Shown here piece by piece: positions 42,766 through 53,800 of a stretch of 64,000 nucleotides of DNA (positions are counted from its first letter, which is position 1; the number at the start of each line of letters is the position of its first letter). The stretch is from positions 1-64,000 of the forward strand of contig NZ_ATAO01000195.1 of NCBI RefSeq assembly GCF_000455825.1, written 5' to 3'. Source of the stretch: Microbacterium maritypicum MF109 (GTDB taxonomy: Bacteria; Actinomycetota; Actinomycetes; Actinomycetales; Microbacteriaceae). The notes beneath the pieces were generated by a model that searched no databases, was not told the origin of the DNA, and worked only from the letters and a program-made list of their open reading frames with translations. A program made the position numbers and the translations under genes.

Positions 42766-43235
42766 CTTTCGATCCTGGCAGGGGCGTCCGACATCGGGCG
42801 AGCCGTCGAAGCGACATCCGCCGTTGCATTTCGGACGATCCGAGACGGTGGCCCATGAGGGGTGATTCACGAGACCTTCCCGACAGGTTCACCTTTCTCT
42901 CCCGAGTGGAGAAAAAGTTCCGTTCGATTACGTTCCTTATCCGTGGAGATTGTGGCGTCATATGAACACGGAAATCCGCACTTCACAGGAAAAGTCCAGC
43001 GTCAAGTAGGCCATTCGGGGGACAGACAAGACTCACAGCTGACGGATAGAGTCCCGAGCGAGTACCGCCGCAAGCCCACGGTCGAAGCGTGACGGTCCTG
43101 TTTCGAGGTCGTGGTCTGCGTGCATTCCGACGTGCGTGTGCGCGCACGCGCCGTGACTCGTTCTGGGGCTCCATCGCAGTCGTGATCTTCACGCGGTCCG
43201 ATCCCAATCGTGTCCCCCTGGAGAAGAGTCCTGCG
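42766..43235. other. 470-bp intergenic region
   Basis: No convincing gene. It contains the promoter region of the ALF-repeat toxin, with a relatively A+T-rich part near 42880-42970 (for example TTCCGTTCGATTACGTTCC and TCATATGAACACGG). A start upstream of the toxin's signal peptide is possible in this gap but would bury the signal sequence. Confidence 0.5.
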
Positions 43236-46200
43236 ATGAAGACCAGATCTCACCGTCGGCGCCTGCGTTTCGCACCGGCGCGGCGGCTCCCGTTCGCGTT
43301 CGCCGCCATGCTGATGACGACCGTCGTCGCGGTCGGTCTCTTCCAGCCGCTCGAAGCGTCAGCGGCGACCGCCGCATCGGCCGCGCGGACGCAGGTGTCC
43401 GCGCCGGCGGGTCTCTTCACCCCGTCGACGGATGCCGCCGGTGTGGTCACGCAGTTCACCGATGGGGGTCCGGCTGTCCAGGAGGCGGCGAGGCAGGCGC
43501 TGCTCAAGGGCGGGCAGAGCATCGAGAGCTTCATCACCACGGGGCAGCACGAGGCGATCGCACAGGACTACCGCCTCATCGCGCTGCGACTGAGCCTCGC
43601 GGGCGGGCGCGCCGTCCGGCAGCAGGCGGAGGCCGTACTGACGGCGAACAATCCGGACCAGCTTCGTGCCTTCGTCACAGAAGGGTGGAAGGACGCCTGG
43701 GAGGTCGACGACCGCTCGGCGGCGTTCGTGCTCGCAGACACCGGAACGCCGACGGTGCAGCGCGAGGCGAACAAGGCTCTGGACTCGGATGACTCGAGCG
43801 CCGTGTCGCAGTTCCTGCTGATCGGTCAGTACGACGCGAAGATCATCGACGACCGCGCGGCGGCCTACGTGCTCGCCTCCACGGGATCGCCGAGTGTGAT
43901 CGCCGCCGCGGAGGCCGCACTCGATGCGACGCTCCCGGACGGGTCCGAAGACGCACAGGCCGTGGCGGATTTCCTGCGTTACGGGCAGTTCGTCGCCGGG
44001 GCGCGCGACGCCGAGGCGGCGACCATCGCCCAGCTGACGAACCAGGTGATCGCGGCGAACATGGTCGCTCAGGAAGAGCGTCGCAACGCCGACAACGCCT
44101 CCGCGCAGGCGGTCCTCGCGGCCAAGCTCGCGAAGGAGGCCACGCAGCGCGCCGCCCAGCAGGCCGCCGCCGCGCAGGGCAACGCCGAACAGGCCAGCGC
44201 CGCCGCGAGCAGGGCAGCCGGTCTCGCCCGTCAAGCCGCCGACGCGGCAGATCTCGCCGTGCAGGCGGCTGCGGCAGCGCACCAGGCGATGAACGCGTCG
44301 ATGAGCGCGGCGGGAACAGCCGCATCCGCGGCTGCGCGCGCCAACCGGGCGGCGGCGAACGCTGATGGTGCGGCGGCGAATGCGGCGGGCCAGGAGGGCA
44401 TGGCGGCTGCGGCACGGGCAGAGGCGGAGAAGGCGCGCGACGCCGCAGACAAGGCGGCGAAGGCCAAGCGTGCAGCGGCCGAGGCGGAGACGGCGACGAA
44501 TGCGGCGAACCGCGCTGCGCAGGCTGCGGGCGCCGCGGCCGGCTACTCGGGCGAGGCGGCCGGATATGCGATGGAAGCCTCTCAGGCGTCGGGAGTGTCA
44601 TCGGCCGCTGCCGCGCAGGCGCGGGCTGCTGCGGCCAAGGCGAACGCGGCCAAGAACCGCGCGGCATCCGCCACGGCGCGGACGGACCGCCTTGCCGCCG
44701 AGACCTCGGCTGTCGCTCAGCAGGCCCGTGATGCGGCCGGGCGTGCGGCCGACAACGCCAACGCCGCGGCGATCGAGGCAGACACGGCCGCGGCCCAGGC
44801 CGGTGTTGCGCAGGGGGCTGCTGCTCGGGCGACCGCTTCTTCGGCGAAGGCGGCGGCCGCTGCTGAGGCCGCGACGAAGGACGTCGAGCTGGCGAAGACC
44901 ATCTTCGACCTGGCGCGGAAGGCCGATGCGGAGCGTCTGGCCGCAGAAGAGGAATTCGGGCTGGCGCAGGCGGAGATCGCCGCAGCAGAGGAAGCCGAGG
45001 AGAAGGAGCTCAAGGACGAGGCCAAGAAGGAGGGCGCAGCCGCCGTTGCGGAGAGCAGCGCGTTCCTGAAGAAGATCACCGCTCCGGATGCGAACCTGCA
45101 GGAGCTGCTGCCAGAAGCGCGCTCGGCCATGCTCGCCCTGATCACGTCGGGAACCCCGTGGATTGCCGCTGCGGCCGAGCAGGCTGTCGTCGGCAATGAC
45201 GAGGCCGTCGTCGAGTTCTTCAAGAACGGGTACGGCGTCGCGCTCGAGCAGGATCAGTGGGACGAGGCGAAGGCCCTGCTGTATGACGGTGACAACACGA
45301 TGCTGCAGGACGAGGCCTATGACGTCCTCGAGAACGGCGAGGAGTACGTCGCGGCGTTCCTCAACGAGCGGCTTCCTGAGATCCGCGACCTCGAGAACCG
45401 CCAGATCGCATTCGTGCTCGCCACCGAGGGGGGACCGGCCATGCAGCGCGCGGCGAACCTCGCGCTCGATGCCGACGACCCCGCGGTCCTCGCCAAGTTC
45501 ATCGCGGAAGGACAGTACGACGCGCTCGAGGTCGACCAGCGGGCGGCAGCCTTCGCGCTCAGCACGTCGGGCGGCCCCGAGGTGCAGGCGGCCGCGAACA
45601 TCGCGCTCGAAGGTTCCCAGACGGCGCTGAAGAGGTTCCTCGAGCAGGGCCAGTACGAAGCTGCCAAGCGCGACAACGACACCGCGGCTCACGTGGCGCA
45701 GATGCAGAGCATGTTGCACCTGGCCGACCAGCAGGCCGCGGCCGCGCGGGAGGCGGCTGCGCTCGCGGAGAAGGCGGCGGCGACCGCGCGGCAGGCGGCG
45801 GCCGAGGCCCAGGCCAGCGCCGACCTGGCCCGGAAGTATGCGCAGGAGGCGCAGGGATGGGCTGCGCAGGCGGCCACGTCGGCCAACCAGGCGACTGCTT
45901 CGGAGAACGAAGCGCGCCAGTCGTCGCAGCGAGCGCATCAGGCGCTGACGGCCGCGACCGCCGATGCGAAGAAGGCCAACGGGTTCGCGGCGCAGGCGAC
46001 GTCGTCGGCGCAGTCTGCCAGCGCGGCGGCGTCGCGGGCCAACGATGCCGCGAGCCGTGCGGCCACCTCGGCGACGAACGCCGGACTGGACGCGGAAGCC
46101 GCGGTGAAGGCGGCGACGGAGGCTCGCGAGATCGCGGCATCGAAGCAACGCGCGGAAGATGGGGCCGACAACTACCCGCCGCCTGCCGGCAAAGAAGGGG

Positions 46201-47087
46201 AGCTCACCCAGGCGCAGATCGATGCCGCGTACGCGCTCGGTGGAGACGCAGAGGTGCAGCGGCTGAAGGACGCCCACGCGTTGACACAGCCTGATGCCCT
46301 GCTGAACTTCATCATCCAGGAGGGCGGCAAGGTTCTCCTCGACCTCATCGGTGTGACGGACATCATGGACTGCGTCACCAAGGGCGACATCGGTGCGTGC
46401 TTCATGACGCTTATCGGGTTCGCGCCCTGGGGCAAGCTTGCCAAGCTCGTCGAGTCGATCCCGCTGATCATGAAGCTCGCCGACAAGGTTGTGGGCTTCG
46501 TCAACAAGGTCGGCGACGCGTTCAGCCTTCTCAAGAAGAACAAGACCAAGACCGACGACCTCGCCGCTCAGGCCTGTGGGGGGAACACCTTCGGAAGGTC
46601 GTCTGTCTCTGCGCAGTCGGGGATTCGTCCGGCGGGCAGCAACGTGTGCGAACTGCCAGGTCTGACCAACCCTCCGGGGGCGACTGTTCAAGTGAAGGGC
46701 AGTCGAGCGGAATATGCAGCCGGGATCAAGCCGGGGAGTTCCAAGGAGATCTTCGACAAGAAGGAGTACGAGAGCATGTTCGGCGAGTACGGTCTTGAGA
46801 TCAAACGGACTCGCATCGCTGATAAGGCGACTTCCACCTACATCATGGAAGTGAAGAACGTGAACAAGCTGTACTACAGCAGCCAGATCCAGGACATGAT
46901 CGAACTGGCGCAATACACGGGGAGATCAGAGTTCGTCCTCGTTGTCCGCCCGAACACGCACCTGTCCGCTCCCCTTGTCGATGCTCTCTGTAAGGACGTC
47001 CCCAAGTTCAGTTTTGTTGTCAAGTATCTGCCGAACGAGGTCCTGGGTGAGCTCAGCGAGAACAAGGTGCCTGGCATCTGTCCTTGA
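43236..47087 (+). CDS. secreted ALF-repeat polymorphic toxin with REase-like C-terminus
   Basis: 1,283 residues from ATG 43236 (GGAGAAG upstream), which starts a signal peptide (PFAFAAMLMTTVVAVGLF, cleavage near ASA). Two blocks of ALF repeats (about 65-270 and 620-820; FVLADTGTPTVQREANKALD, FALSTSGGPEVQAAANIALE) alternate with two long Ala-rich coiled coils (about 270-600 and 820-985). A hydrophobic pre-toxin segment follows (CVTKGDIGACFMTLIGFAPW). The last ~130 residues look like a restriction-endonuclease-fold toxin, with an E-x-K core in YIMEVKNVNKLYYSSQIQDM then IELAQYTGRSEFVLVV, near Tox-REase families. Codon use becomes less G+C-rich there. A likely immunity gene follows 39 bp downstream. 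It should be a contact or secreted DNase used against competitors. Confidence 0.85.
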   Translation: MKTRSHRRRLRFAPARRLPFAFAAMLMTTVVAVGLFQPLEASAATAASAARTQVSAPAGLFTPSTDAAGVVTQFTDGGPAVQEAARQALLKGGQSIESFITTGQHEAIAQDYRLIALRLSLAGGRAVRQQAEAVLTANNPDQLRAFVTEGWKDAWEVDDRSAAFVLADTGTPTVQREANKALDSDDSSAVSQFLLIGQYDAKIIDDRAAAYVLASTGSPSVIAAAEAALDATLPDGSEDAQAVADFLRYGQFVAGARDAEAATIAQLTNQVIAANMVAQEERRNADNASAQAVLAAKLAKEATQRAAQQAAAAQGNAEQASAAASRAAGLARQAADAADLAVQAAAAAHQAMNASMSAAGTAASAAARANRAAANADGAAANAAGQEGMAAAARAEAEKARDAADKAAKAKRAAAEAETATNAANRAAQAAGAAAGYSGEAAGYAMEASQASGVSSAAAAQARAAAAKANAAKNRAASATARTDRLAAETSAVAQQARDAAGRAADNANAAAIEADTAAAQAGVAQGAAARATASSAKAAAAAEAATKDVELAKTIFDLARKADAERLAAEEEFGLAQAEIAAAEEAEEKELKDEAKKEGAAAVAESSAFLKKITAPDANLQELLPEARSAMLALITSGTPWIAAAAEQAVVGNDEAVVEFFKNGYGVALEQDQWDEAKALLYDGDNTMLQDEAYDVLENGEEYVAAFLNERLPEIRDLENRQIAFVLATEGGPAMQRAANLALDADDPAVLAKFIAEGQYDALEVDQRAAAFALSTSGGPEVQAAANIALEGSQTALKRFLEQGQYEAAKRDNDTAAHVAQMQSMLHLADQQAAAAREAAALAEKAAATARQAAAEAQASADLARKYAQEAQGWAAQAATSANQATASENEARQSSQRAHQALTAATADAKKANGFAAQATSSAQSASAAASRANDAASRAATSATNAGLDAEAAVKAATEAREIAASKQRAEDGADNYPPPAGKEGELTQAQIDAAYALGGDAEVQRLKDAHALTQPDALLNFIIQEGGKVLLDLIGVTDIMDCVTKGDIGACFMTLIGFAPWGKLAKLVESIPLIMKLADKVVGFVNKVGDAFSLLKKNKTKTDDLAAQACGGNTFGRSSVSAQSGIRPAGSNVCELPGLTNPPGATVQVKGSRAEYAAGIKPGSSKEIFDKKEYESMFGEYGLEIKRTRIADKATSTYIMEVKNVNKLYYSSQIQDMIELAQYTGRSEFVLVVRPNTHLSAPLVDALCKDVPKFSFVVKYLPNEVLGELSENKVPGICP

Positions 47088-47126
47088 TACTCGTCCATCA
47101 CCACTCTCGGCGCCCAAGGGGAACGA

Positions 47127-48248
47127 ATGTCTTACGATCTCGAGGTTTACGGTCGAACCGCTGTATCGAGCGAAGATGCTGCGCTAATCGTTGCTTCCGT
47201 CGACGGGCTGAGCCCTCGTCTCGACCCGATAACCGGTGGGTTGCTGTCGGCCGAGTATCAGAGCTCGGGTGAGTATTGCTTCACTTTCGAGGGCCCACTG
47301 AGGGTTGACGAGTCAGACCTTCCCGACGTTCGATTCGTCGCGCCGCTGCCCGACACCCTCTATCGGATCTCCGTGGAGGGAAGCCGACCGGAGAGCGTTT
47401 CGTATGCCGTGACGTTCGCTCAGGAACTCGCAAGACGATCTGATGGGCAGGCGATCGATCCACAGAATGAGGAGCCCCAGTCCCAGCCCCAGCGACGCGC
47501 CGCACGGTCGACGCAGAAGCTGCATCTTCACCTGAGTTGGTTCCGCCCCAATGACGGTGGAAAGGAGTTGGCATCCGACTACCTCGCCACGGCGAGAGAG
47601 GAGTTTCCTCCCGCCGTGCCGACGCGGTTCGGGACGCACGAGCCCCTGCAGGGCAGCCTTGCCGACAACGGAGTGAACGATGCCGAGTTCGGCCAGATGT
47701 ACAGAGACAAGTGCCTGGCGAAAGAGCTCCTTTTCAAGGGAAAGAGCTTGCGCTGGGGGAGGATCACGGCGTGGTCTCAAAGTTTCTACCTGAGGTACCA
47801 ACAGCTGTGGGTCACTTTCGATCTTGCCGCGCTCCAACGCATGGGAAGGACTGATGACGTCGAGCGATTCCTCGTCGCGGTCGCAGAAAGGACAGGTAGC
47901 TACTTCGCATTTGCAGAGGTCAATGCAACTCCACTCAAGACCGCCAGCTCACCGCACCACGTAGGCGCATGGAGTGGTCTCCCCGAACGTCCTCAATGGC
48001 TGACCTGGTACTCCGGCGGATACGAAGACATGGTTCTCCCACACCTCACGGCGGGTGTCACGACGAGGCATGCGCGCGGAATATCGCATCGATGGACGGA
48101 CGAACCAAGCTCCGGTGAAGAGCTAGACGTCATCGTCGGGCGCGACACATGGCTGCCTAGCGACCTGCTTGCTCCCGCTGATCCGCAGAACCATCGCAAA
48201 GTGCTCGGCCCTGCCGCCACCATGCCCACGCAATTGAATGCGCTATGA
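47127..48248 (+). CDS. putative immunity protein for the ALF-REase toxin
   Basis: 373 residues from ATG 47127 with AGGGGAA 5 bp upstream. No signal peptide, as expected for a cytoplasmic inhibitor. The N-terminal ~100 residues (MSYDLEVYGRTAVSSEDAAL) and the larger C-terminal part (HLHLSWFRPNDGGKELASDY; WGRITAWSQSFYLRYQQLW) look like two domains joined by a Gln/Pro/Arg linker. I recognise no named family. Position right after the toxin tip and the markedly lower G+C suggest immunity and recent transfer. It is long for an immunity protein, so a fusion or another function is possible. Confidence 0.65.
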   Translation: MSYDLEVYGRTAVSSEDAALIVASVDGLSPRLDPITGGLLSAEYQSSGEYCFTFEGPLRVDESDLPDVRFVAPLPDTLYRISVEGSRPESVSYAVTFAQELARRSDGQAIDPQNEEPQSQPQRRAARSTQKLHLHLSWFRPNDGGKELASDYLATAREEFPPAVPTRFGTHEPLQGSLADNGVNDAEFGQMYRDKCLAKELLFKGKSLRWGRITAWSQSFYLRYQQLWVTFDLAALQRMGRTDDVERFLVAVAERTGSYFAFAEVNATPLKTASSPHHVGAWSGLPERPQWLTWYSGGYEDMVLPHLTAGVTTRHARGISHRWTDEPSSGEELDVIVGRDTWLPSDLLAPADPQNHRKVLGPAATMPTQLNAL

Positions 48249-48362
48249 CCAGCGAGTCACCGAGGCTCTCGCCTCGTTCCCGAGCGACAAGGTCGCACCA
48301 TCTTCGCCCGAACGTCGTACCGGCTCGCAGAGCCGGCTCCCAGGTCTCTTGAAAGGTATTGC

Positions 48363-50813
48363 ATGTTCTCGTTGAAGTCTCGCCGTCGCGCGCGCATCGG
48401 CGCGGTCGGCATTTCCGCCGTGTTGGTGTCGGCGTTGCTCGTGTCGGTACCGGTGTCGTCTGCGGTGGCGGATGATGCTCCGGGGTTCCTGGTGGAGTCG
48501 GGGGCGTATCCGGATGCGGCGTCGGTGGGGGCGGCGAATGGGATCGTTCTGAAGGACGGCAACGGCGGGTTGCGGGTGGTGACGTGTCCGGTCCCGGTTC
48601 CGGTCGCGGCCGGACTGATCGAGGTGGAGTTCGAGAACGCGGGCAAGGGCGCGAAGGTGTGTTTCGAGACGGTGTTCCGTCCGGCCGTGTTGAACCTGGA
48701 GATCGCGGCGTCGTTCGGTGTGAAGGCCGGTAAGCAGCCGATGGATGTCACGTATTCGGTCGCGGGTGGTCCGGAGACGGCGATCCCGGTTCCGGCGGGT
48801 GGGCGTCGCACGGTCGACCAGAATCAGACGGGGCAGTCGACGGTCGTGGCGATCGAGGTTGATGCGGTGTCGACGGATGTGCCGGCGACGACGGCCACGC
48901 ATCCGCGGACCGCTGTCACGAAGATCCGCACGGGTCTGGGCTCGTGCACGGGCACGTTGGTGGACCGGTCGTGGGTGCTGACGGCGGCGAGCTGCTTCGC
49001 GGCCGACCCGGCGACGTTGGTCGCGGGTGTTCCGGCCGCTCCGGCGCGGGTGCTGTTCGGTCCGGATGTCGCGAATGACAAGGTCGTGAGTGGTACCGGC
49101 GATCTGGGTGTAAAGGTCACGCACCTGGAGCCGGCCGGTAACGGTCAGGACGCGGTCCTGGCGAAGCTCGAGACCCTCGTCGACGACATCGTGCCGATGC
49201 CGATCGCGACATCGGCGCCTGCTGCGGGTCAAGACGTGGCGTTCACAGGCTTCGGCCGCACGAACAACGTCTGGGTTCCCCTCGCCAGCCGCACGAACAC
49301 CTACCCGGTCACGGCGGTCAACTCGGCCACGCTGACGGCCGCAGCGTCCGGCGCTTCGCTCTGCCTCGGCGATGGCGGCGCCCCCGGCGTCCGCAGCGTC
49401 GATGGAACCGACACGCTCGTCGCTGTCGCATCGCAGTCGACGCAGACCGGTTGCTACGGCTCCGGCCTCCCCGCAGGCACCGCTTCGACCATCGCGACAC
49501 GCGGCGACATCATCGCCGGATGGGTGGCCGCCACGGTTCAGAAGGGGCTCGACACGACCCCGGTCGCCGCTGCGGATCAGACGCTCGCACAGCAGATCGT
49601 GGCCACTGGCCGCGTGAGCGGAACCGAGGCGCTTGCCCAGATCCAGGCGTATGCCGACGGCTTCAAGCGCGGCCACTTGATCGGCGGACAGATTCGCGAC
49701 TGCACGATCGACCCCGTCATCCTCTCCGCACTGAAGAAGGTCGTCGTGGATCAGAACTTCACGATCACGATCTCGTCCCTCAACGAGTACTGCACCACGG
49801 CGACTCCGTCGGCCACGAGCTACCACGCGAAGAACAATGGCGGTCACGCCGTCGACATCAGCGTCGTGAACGGCGTCGCGGCGACCGGCAACACCGCGCA
49901 AGACCAGGCTCTGGCGACCGCCATGTTCACCGCGCTGCCGGCGCCGGCGGGCATCGGTCAGGTCGCGTGCCGCCCGGCGCTCACGGTTCCGAACGGCTGG
50001 GCGCAGACCGAAGAGGACTGCACGCACAACCACTTCGAGTACCACGGCGTGCCGCTCACACAGGCCAAGCCCTCGTTCGATCTGAACAGCGATGGCAAGG
50101 CCGACGTGATCGGCATCACCTCTTCTAATGTGCTCTACATCTACCACGGCAACGGCAGCGGTGGATGGACGACCCAGACTTCCGTCAGCGCAGGGTGGGC
50201 TTCGGCCAAGACCCTCATCCACGGAGACTACAACGGGGACGGCAAGGGCGACATGATGGTCGTCAACACCGACGGCACGCTCTGGTACTACCAGGGTGAT
50301 GGTGCGCTGGGCTTCCCGACGAAGGCGCTGGCTGCCCGCGGATGGGATGCGAAGGGCCTGATCACGGGTGGCATCGACTTCAATGGAGACAAGAAGGCCG
50401 ACCTCGTCGCCCGTGAGTCCGACGGCCACCTCTACGCCTACCCCGGCAACGGGAACGGAACCTTCGGCGCCAAGATGAAGATCGGCCATGACTGGGGTGG
50501 GATCTCTCGGGTCCTCGCCGGCGACTGGACCGGTGACGGCAAGGGCGACATCCTCGCCACGACGACGACCGGGGACCTTCGCATCTACCCTGGCAACAAC
50601 GTGACGCTCACCGGTGGTCCGCAGGTCGGCAATGGCTGGAACAACATCACGGCCATCACCGGCGGCGTCGACTACGGCGCGGATGGCAAGGCCGACCTCT
50701 TCGGCCGGGTTGGTGACGGCGGTCTGTATCTGTATCCCGGGCTCGGCATCTCCGGGTTCGGCGCCTCAACCCGTGTCGGCAACGGGTGGACCTCGCTCCG
50801 GCTGTTCAGCTGA
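48363..50813 (+). CDS. secreted pseudo-trypsin with M15-like and FG-GAP domains
   Basis: 816 residues from ATG 48363. A signal peptide (IGAVGISAVLVSALLVSVPV) is followed by a ~110-residue N-terminal domain, then a trypsin-like domain (about 170-395). The catalytic His position reads WVLTAASCF (Ser210 for His) and the Ser motif GDSGGP reads GDGGAP (Gly338 for Ser); only the Asp (QDAVLAKL, 263) is kept. Proteolysis is therefore lost. From about 430 a D-Ala-D-Ala carboxypeptidase-like (M15) domain shows metal ligands in SYHAKNNGGHAVDISVV and THNHFEYHG. Five FG-GAP/VCBS repeats of the D-x-N-G-D-G-K type end the protein. Paralogue of the next gene over the first ~395 residues. Confidence 0.85.
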   Translation: MFSLKSRRRARIGAVGISAVLVSALLVSVPVSSAVADDAPGFLVESGAYPDAASVGAANGIVLKDGNGGLRVVTCPVPVPVAAGLIEVEFENAGKGAKVCFETVFRPAVLNLEIAASFGVKAGKQPMDVTYSVAGGPETAIPVPAGGRRTVDQNQTGQSTVVAIEVDAVSTDVPATTATHPRTAVTKIRTGLGSCTGTLVDRSWVLTAASCFAADPATLVAGVPAAPARVLFGPDVANDKVVSGTGDLGVKVTHLEPAGNGQDAVLAKLETLVDDIVPMPIATSAPAAGQDVAFTGFGRTNNVWVPLASRTNTYPVTAVNSATLTAAASGASLCLGDGGAPGVRSVDGTDTLVAVASQSTQTGCYGSGLPAGTASTIATRGDIIAGWVAATVQKGLDTTPVAAADQTLAQQIVATGRVSGTEALAQIQAYADGFKRGHLIGGQIRDCTIDPVILSALKKVVVDQNFTITISSLNEYCTTATPSATSYHAKNNGGHAVDISVVNGVAATGNTAQDQALATAMFTALPAPAGIGQVACRPALTVPNGWAQTEEDCTHNHFEYHGVPLTQAKPSFDLNSDGKADVIGITSSNVLYIYHGNGSGGWTTQTSVSAGWASAKTLIHGDYNGDGKGDMMVVNTDGTLWYYQGDGALGFPTKALAARGWDAKGLITGGIDFNGDKKADLVARESDGHLYAYPGNGNGTFGAKMKIGHDWGGISRVLAGDWTGDGKGDILATTTTGDLRIYPGNNVTLTGGPQVGNGWNNITAITGGVDYGADGKADLFGRVGDGGLYLYPGLGISGFGASTRVGNGWTSLRLFS

Positions 50814-50852
50814 GCCCCGTCTCGCGCACTCACATTCCTTGAAAGGCATTGC

Positions 50853-53800
50853 ATGTTTTCGTTGAATTCTCCCCGTCGGGGCCGCATCACGGCTGTGGGG
50901 GTGGCGGCGGCGTTGGTGTCGGCGTTGCTCGTGTCGGTCCCCGTGAGTTCTGCGGTGGCGGACGACGCTGCCGGGTATCTCGTGGAGTCCGGGGCGTATC
51001 CGGATGGGGCGTCGGTGGGTGCGGCCGCGGGCATCGTTCTGAAGGACGGCAACGGTGGTCTGCGTGTCGTCACGTGCGCGGCGGGGACCGGGCAAGTCGA
51101 GGTGGAGTATCAGAAGGCCGGCAAGAAGGCGAAGGTGTGCTTCGAGGCCGTGTTCCGTCCGGCGGTGCTGAATCTGGAGATCGCGGCATCGTTCGGGGTC
51201 AAGGCCGGCGCGCAGCCGATGGATGTCACGTACTCGGTCGCGGGTGGCCCGGAGACGGAGATCCCGGTGCCGGCCAACGGACGTCGCACGGTCGACCAGA
51301 ATCAGACGGGGCAGTCGACGGTCGTGGTGATCGAGGTGAACGCGGTGTCTACCGACGTCCCTGCGACCACCACCACCCACCCGCGGACGGCGATCACGAA
51401 GATCCGCACGGGTCTGGGCTCGTGCACGGGCACGTTGGTGGACCGGTCGTGGGTGCTGACCGCGGCGAGCTGTTTCGCGGCCGACCCGGCAACGCTTGTC
51501 GCGGGTGTTCCGGCGGCCCCGGCGCGTGCGCTGTTCGGCCCCGATGTTGCGAATGACAAGACGATGAGCGGCACCGGAGATCTGGGTGTGAAGATCACTC
51601 ACCTGGAGCCGGCGGGCAACGGCCAGGACGTGGTCCTGGCGAAGCTGGAGGCACCTGTCGATGACATCACCCCGATGCCGGTCGCGACGACCGCTCCGGT
51701 CGCAGCCCAAGACATCGCCTTCACCGGCTTCGGCCGCACGAACAACGTCTGGGTCCCGCTCACCTCTCGCACGAACACCTACCCGGTCACGTCCGTCAAC
51801 ACGGCCACAGTGACCACCGCAGCCTCCGGTGCTTCGCTCTGTCTCGGTGACGGCGGCGCCCCCGGCGTCCGCGACATCAACGGCACGAAGACACTCGTCG
51901 CTGTCGCGTCGCAGGCATCACAGGCTGGCTGCTACGGCTCCGGCATCCCCGCCGGAACCGGGTCGGTCACGGCGACCCGCGGCGATGTCATCGCACCCTG
52001 GGTCACCGCGACGATCGAGAACGGCCGGAAGCTCGCCGGAATCAGCGCCGGTCAGGTGCTGGAGATCGAGAGCATCGCTCAGGCCGGTGCCTGCGTGACG
52101 ACCAAGGACCGGAACACCGGTGTGGGCAACGTCGTCGTCGGCGTGGGCTGCACCGAGGTCTGGCAGCAGCGCCGTTGGGAGCTGGTGGAGGTCACCCCGA
52201 CCGTCTTCGCCCTTCGCAACTATGTGAACCGCGACAAGTGCATCGCGGCCGATGCAGCGGGTACCGGCGTCGTGCAGGCCGTGTGCGCCACGACCGACAA
52301 GAAGCAGCAGTGGACCTTCCGGGAGCAGCGCGCCGGCGCCGTGAGCATCGTCAACGCCGCGTCGGGAAATGTCCTCTCCGCACCGTCGGCGACGACGCTC
52401 TCGCTGCGGGCGGACACCGGGGCGAACGCCGATCGGTGGAAGTACCGCAACGTCACCAAGATGCGCTACGACGTCGCGACCATCGGAAGCTACGTCTCGC
52501 TGCGGACCGCTGTCGGCGGGAAGTCCCTGGTCGCTGGCGCTGCTTCGGCGCAGGCGACGGTGAACGATGTCGTCGCGACCTCCCCGCTGGCCACCCGCGC
52601 GGCATCGACTTTCCGGGTCGTCGCGGGGCTGGCAGATGCCCAGTGCTACAGCTTCGAGTCGATCACGGTCCCTGGTCAGTACATCTACATGAACATGGGC
52701 GGCCTCGTCACCTTGACGCCGCCTGCGGTTCCGTACCGCGCGACGTGGTGCGCGGAGGATGCCGCGTTCGGTCAGGGCATCACATTCTCGACGGCGACGG
52801 ACTCGTGGCGCGTGATGCGCAGCCACTCGAACGGCCTCGTCTACGGCGGAGCGTCCTGGTACGCCGGGATCCCGATCGCCGACGACTCGCAGAACTTCGT
52901 CCCCGACACCGCATGGACGATCGGCGAGGCCTGGGCTCCGCCGACGCTAGCCGCTGCGCAGGTGCTGGAGCTCGAGAGCGTCGCACAGGGCGGCAAGTGC
53001 TTGACGGCGAAGGAGCGCAGCGCTGTCGCTGGTGCCGTCATCGGTGCCGTCGGCTGCTCCGAGGTCTGGCAGGTGCGTCAGTGGGAGCTGATCGAGTCGG
53101 GTGCTGGAGCCTTCGCGCTGCGCAACACCGTCACGCGATCATTGTGTCTCGGCAGCGCTGACGCGGCCGGCAGCGCTGTCGTGCAGGCTTCGTGCGATCT
53201 GACCGATGCCAAGCAGCGGTGGTCGTTCACCACGCTTCCCTCCGGGGCGGTCTCGATCGTGAACGCCGGGTCCGGCAAGGCACTCGCCGCGCCGACAGCG
53301 AGCACGGTGGCGCTCGCTGCGCCCGTGGCCGCGTCGCCGCAGCAGCAGTGGCGCTATCGCAATGCGACCAAGATGCAGTACGACATCGCCCCGGTGGGCA
53401 GCCTCATCTCGCTCCGCACCGCCGAGACCGGGAAGTCCCTCTCCGCGACCGTGGGCGGCGCGCAGGCCACGATCCCGATGGTCACCGAGGCATCGACGTC
53501 GAATGCACGGAAGGACGCGACGTTCCGGGTGGTCCAAGGCCTCGCGAACCCGCAGTGCTACAGCTTCGAGTCGCTCTCGGCGCCGGGGCAGTACCTGTAC
53601 ATGAACATCGGGGGCAATGTCATCCTGAGTGCTCCCACCGTTCCGTACCGGGCGACGTGGTGCGCCGAGGACGCCGCGTTCGGGAAGGGACTCACCTTCA
53701 GCATCTCGGGCGACTCCTGGCGCGTGATGCGCAGCTACAAGAACGGCCTCGTCTACGGCGGAGCCTCGTGGTGGGCGGGCATTCCGAACGCGGATGACAC

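Noticed and set aside
42870..43235. Longer start of the ALF toxin at 43089
   Set aside because: It would place about 50 basic residues before the signal peptide; ATG 43236 has its own GGAGAAG and starts the signal sequence.
44598..46913. 771-codon minus-strand open frame inside the ALF toxin gene
   Set aside because: Antisense of Ala-rich coiled coils yields Arg/Leu/Gly repeats; no domain, no start signal.
48243..50489. 748-codon minus-strand open frame opposite the first pseudo-protease
   Set aside because: Arg/Asp/His-rich shadow; the same kind of shadow occurs opposite the paralogue at 50766-51710, as expected from duplicated sense sequence.
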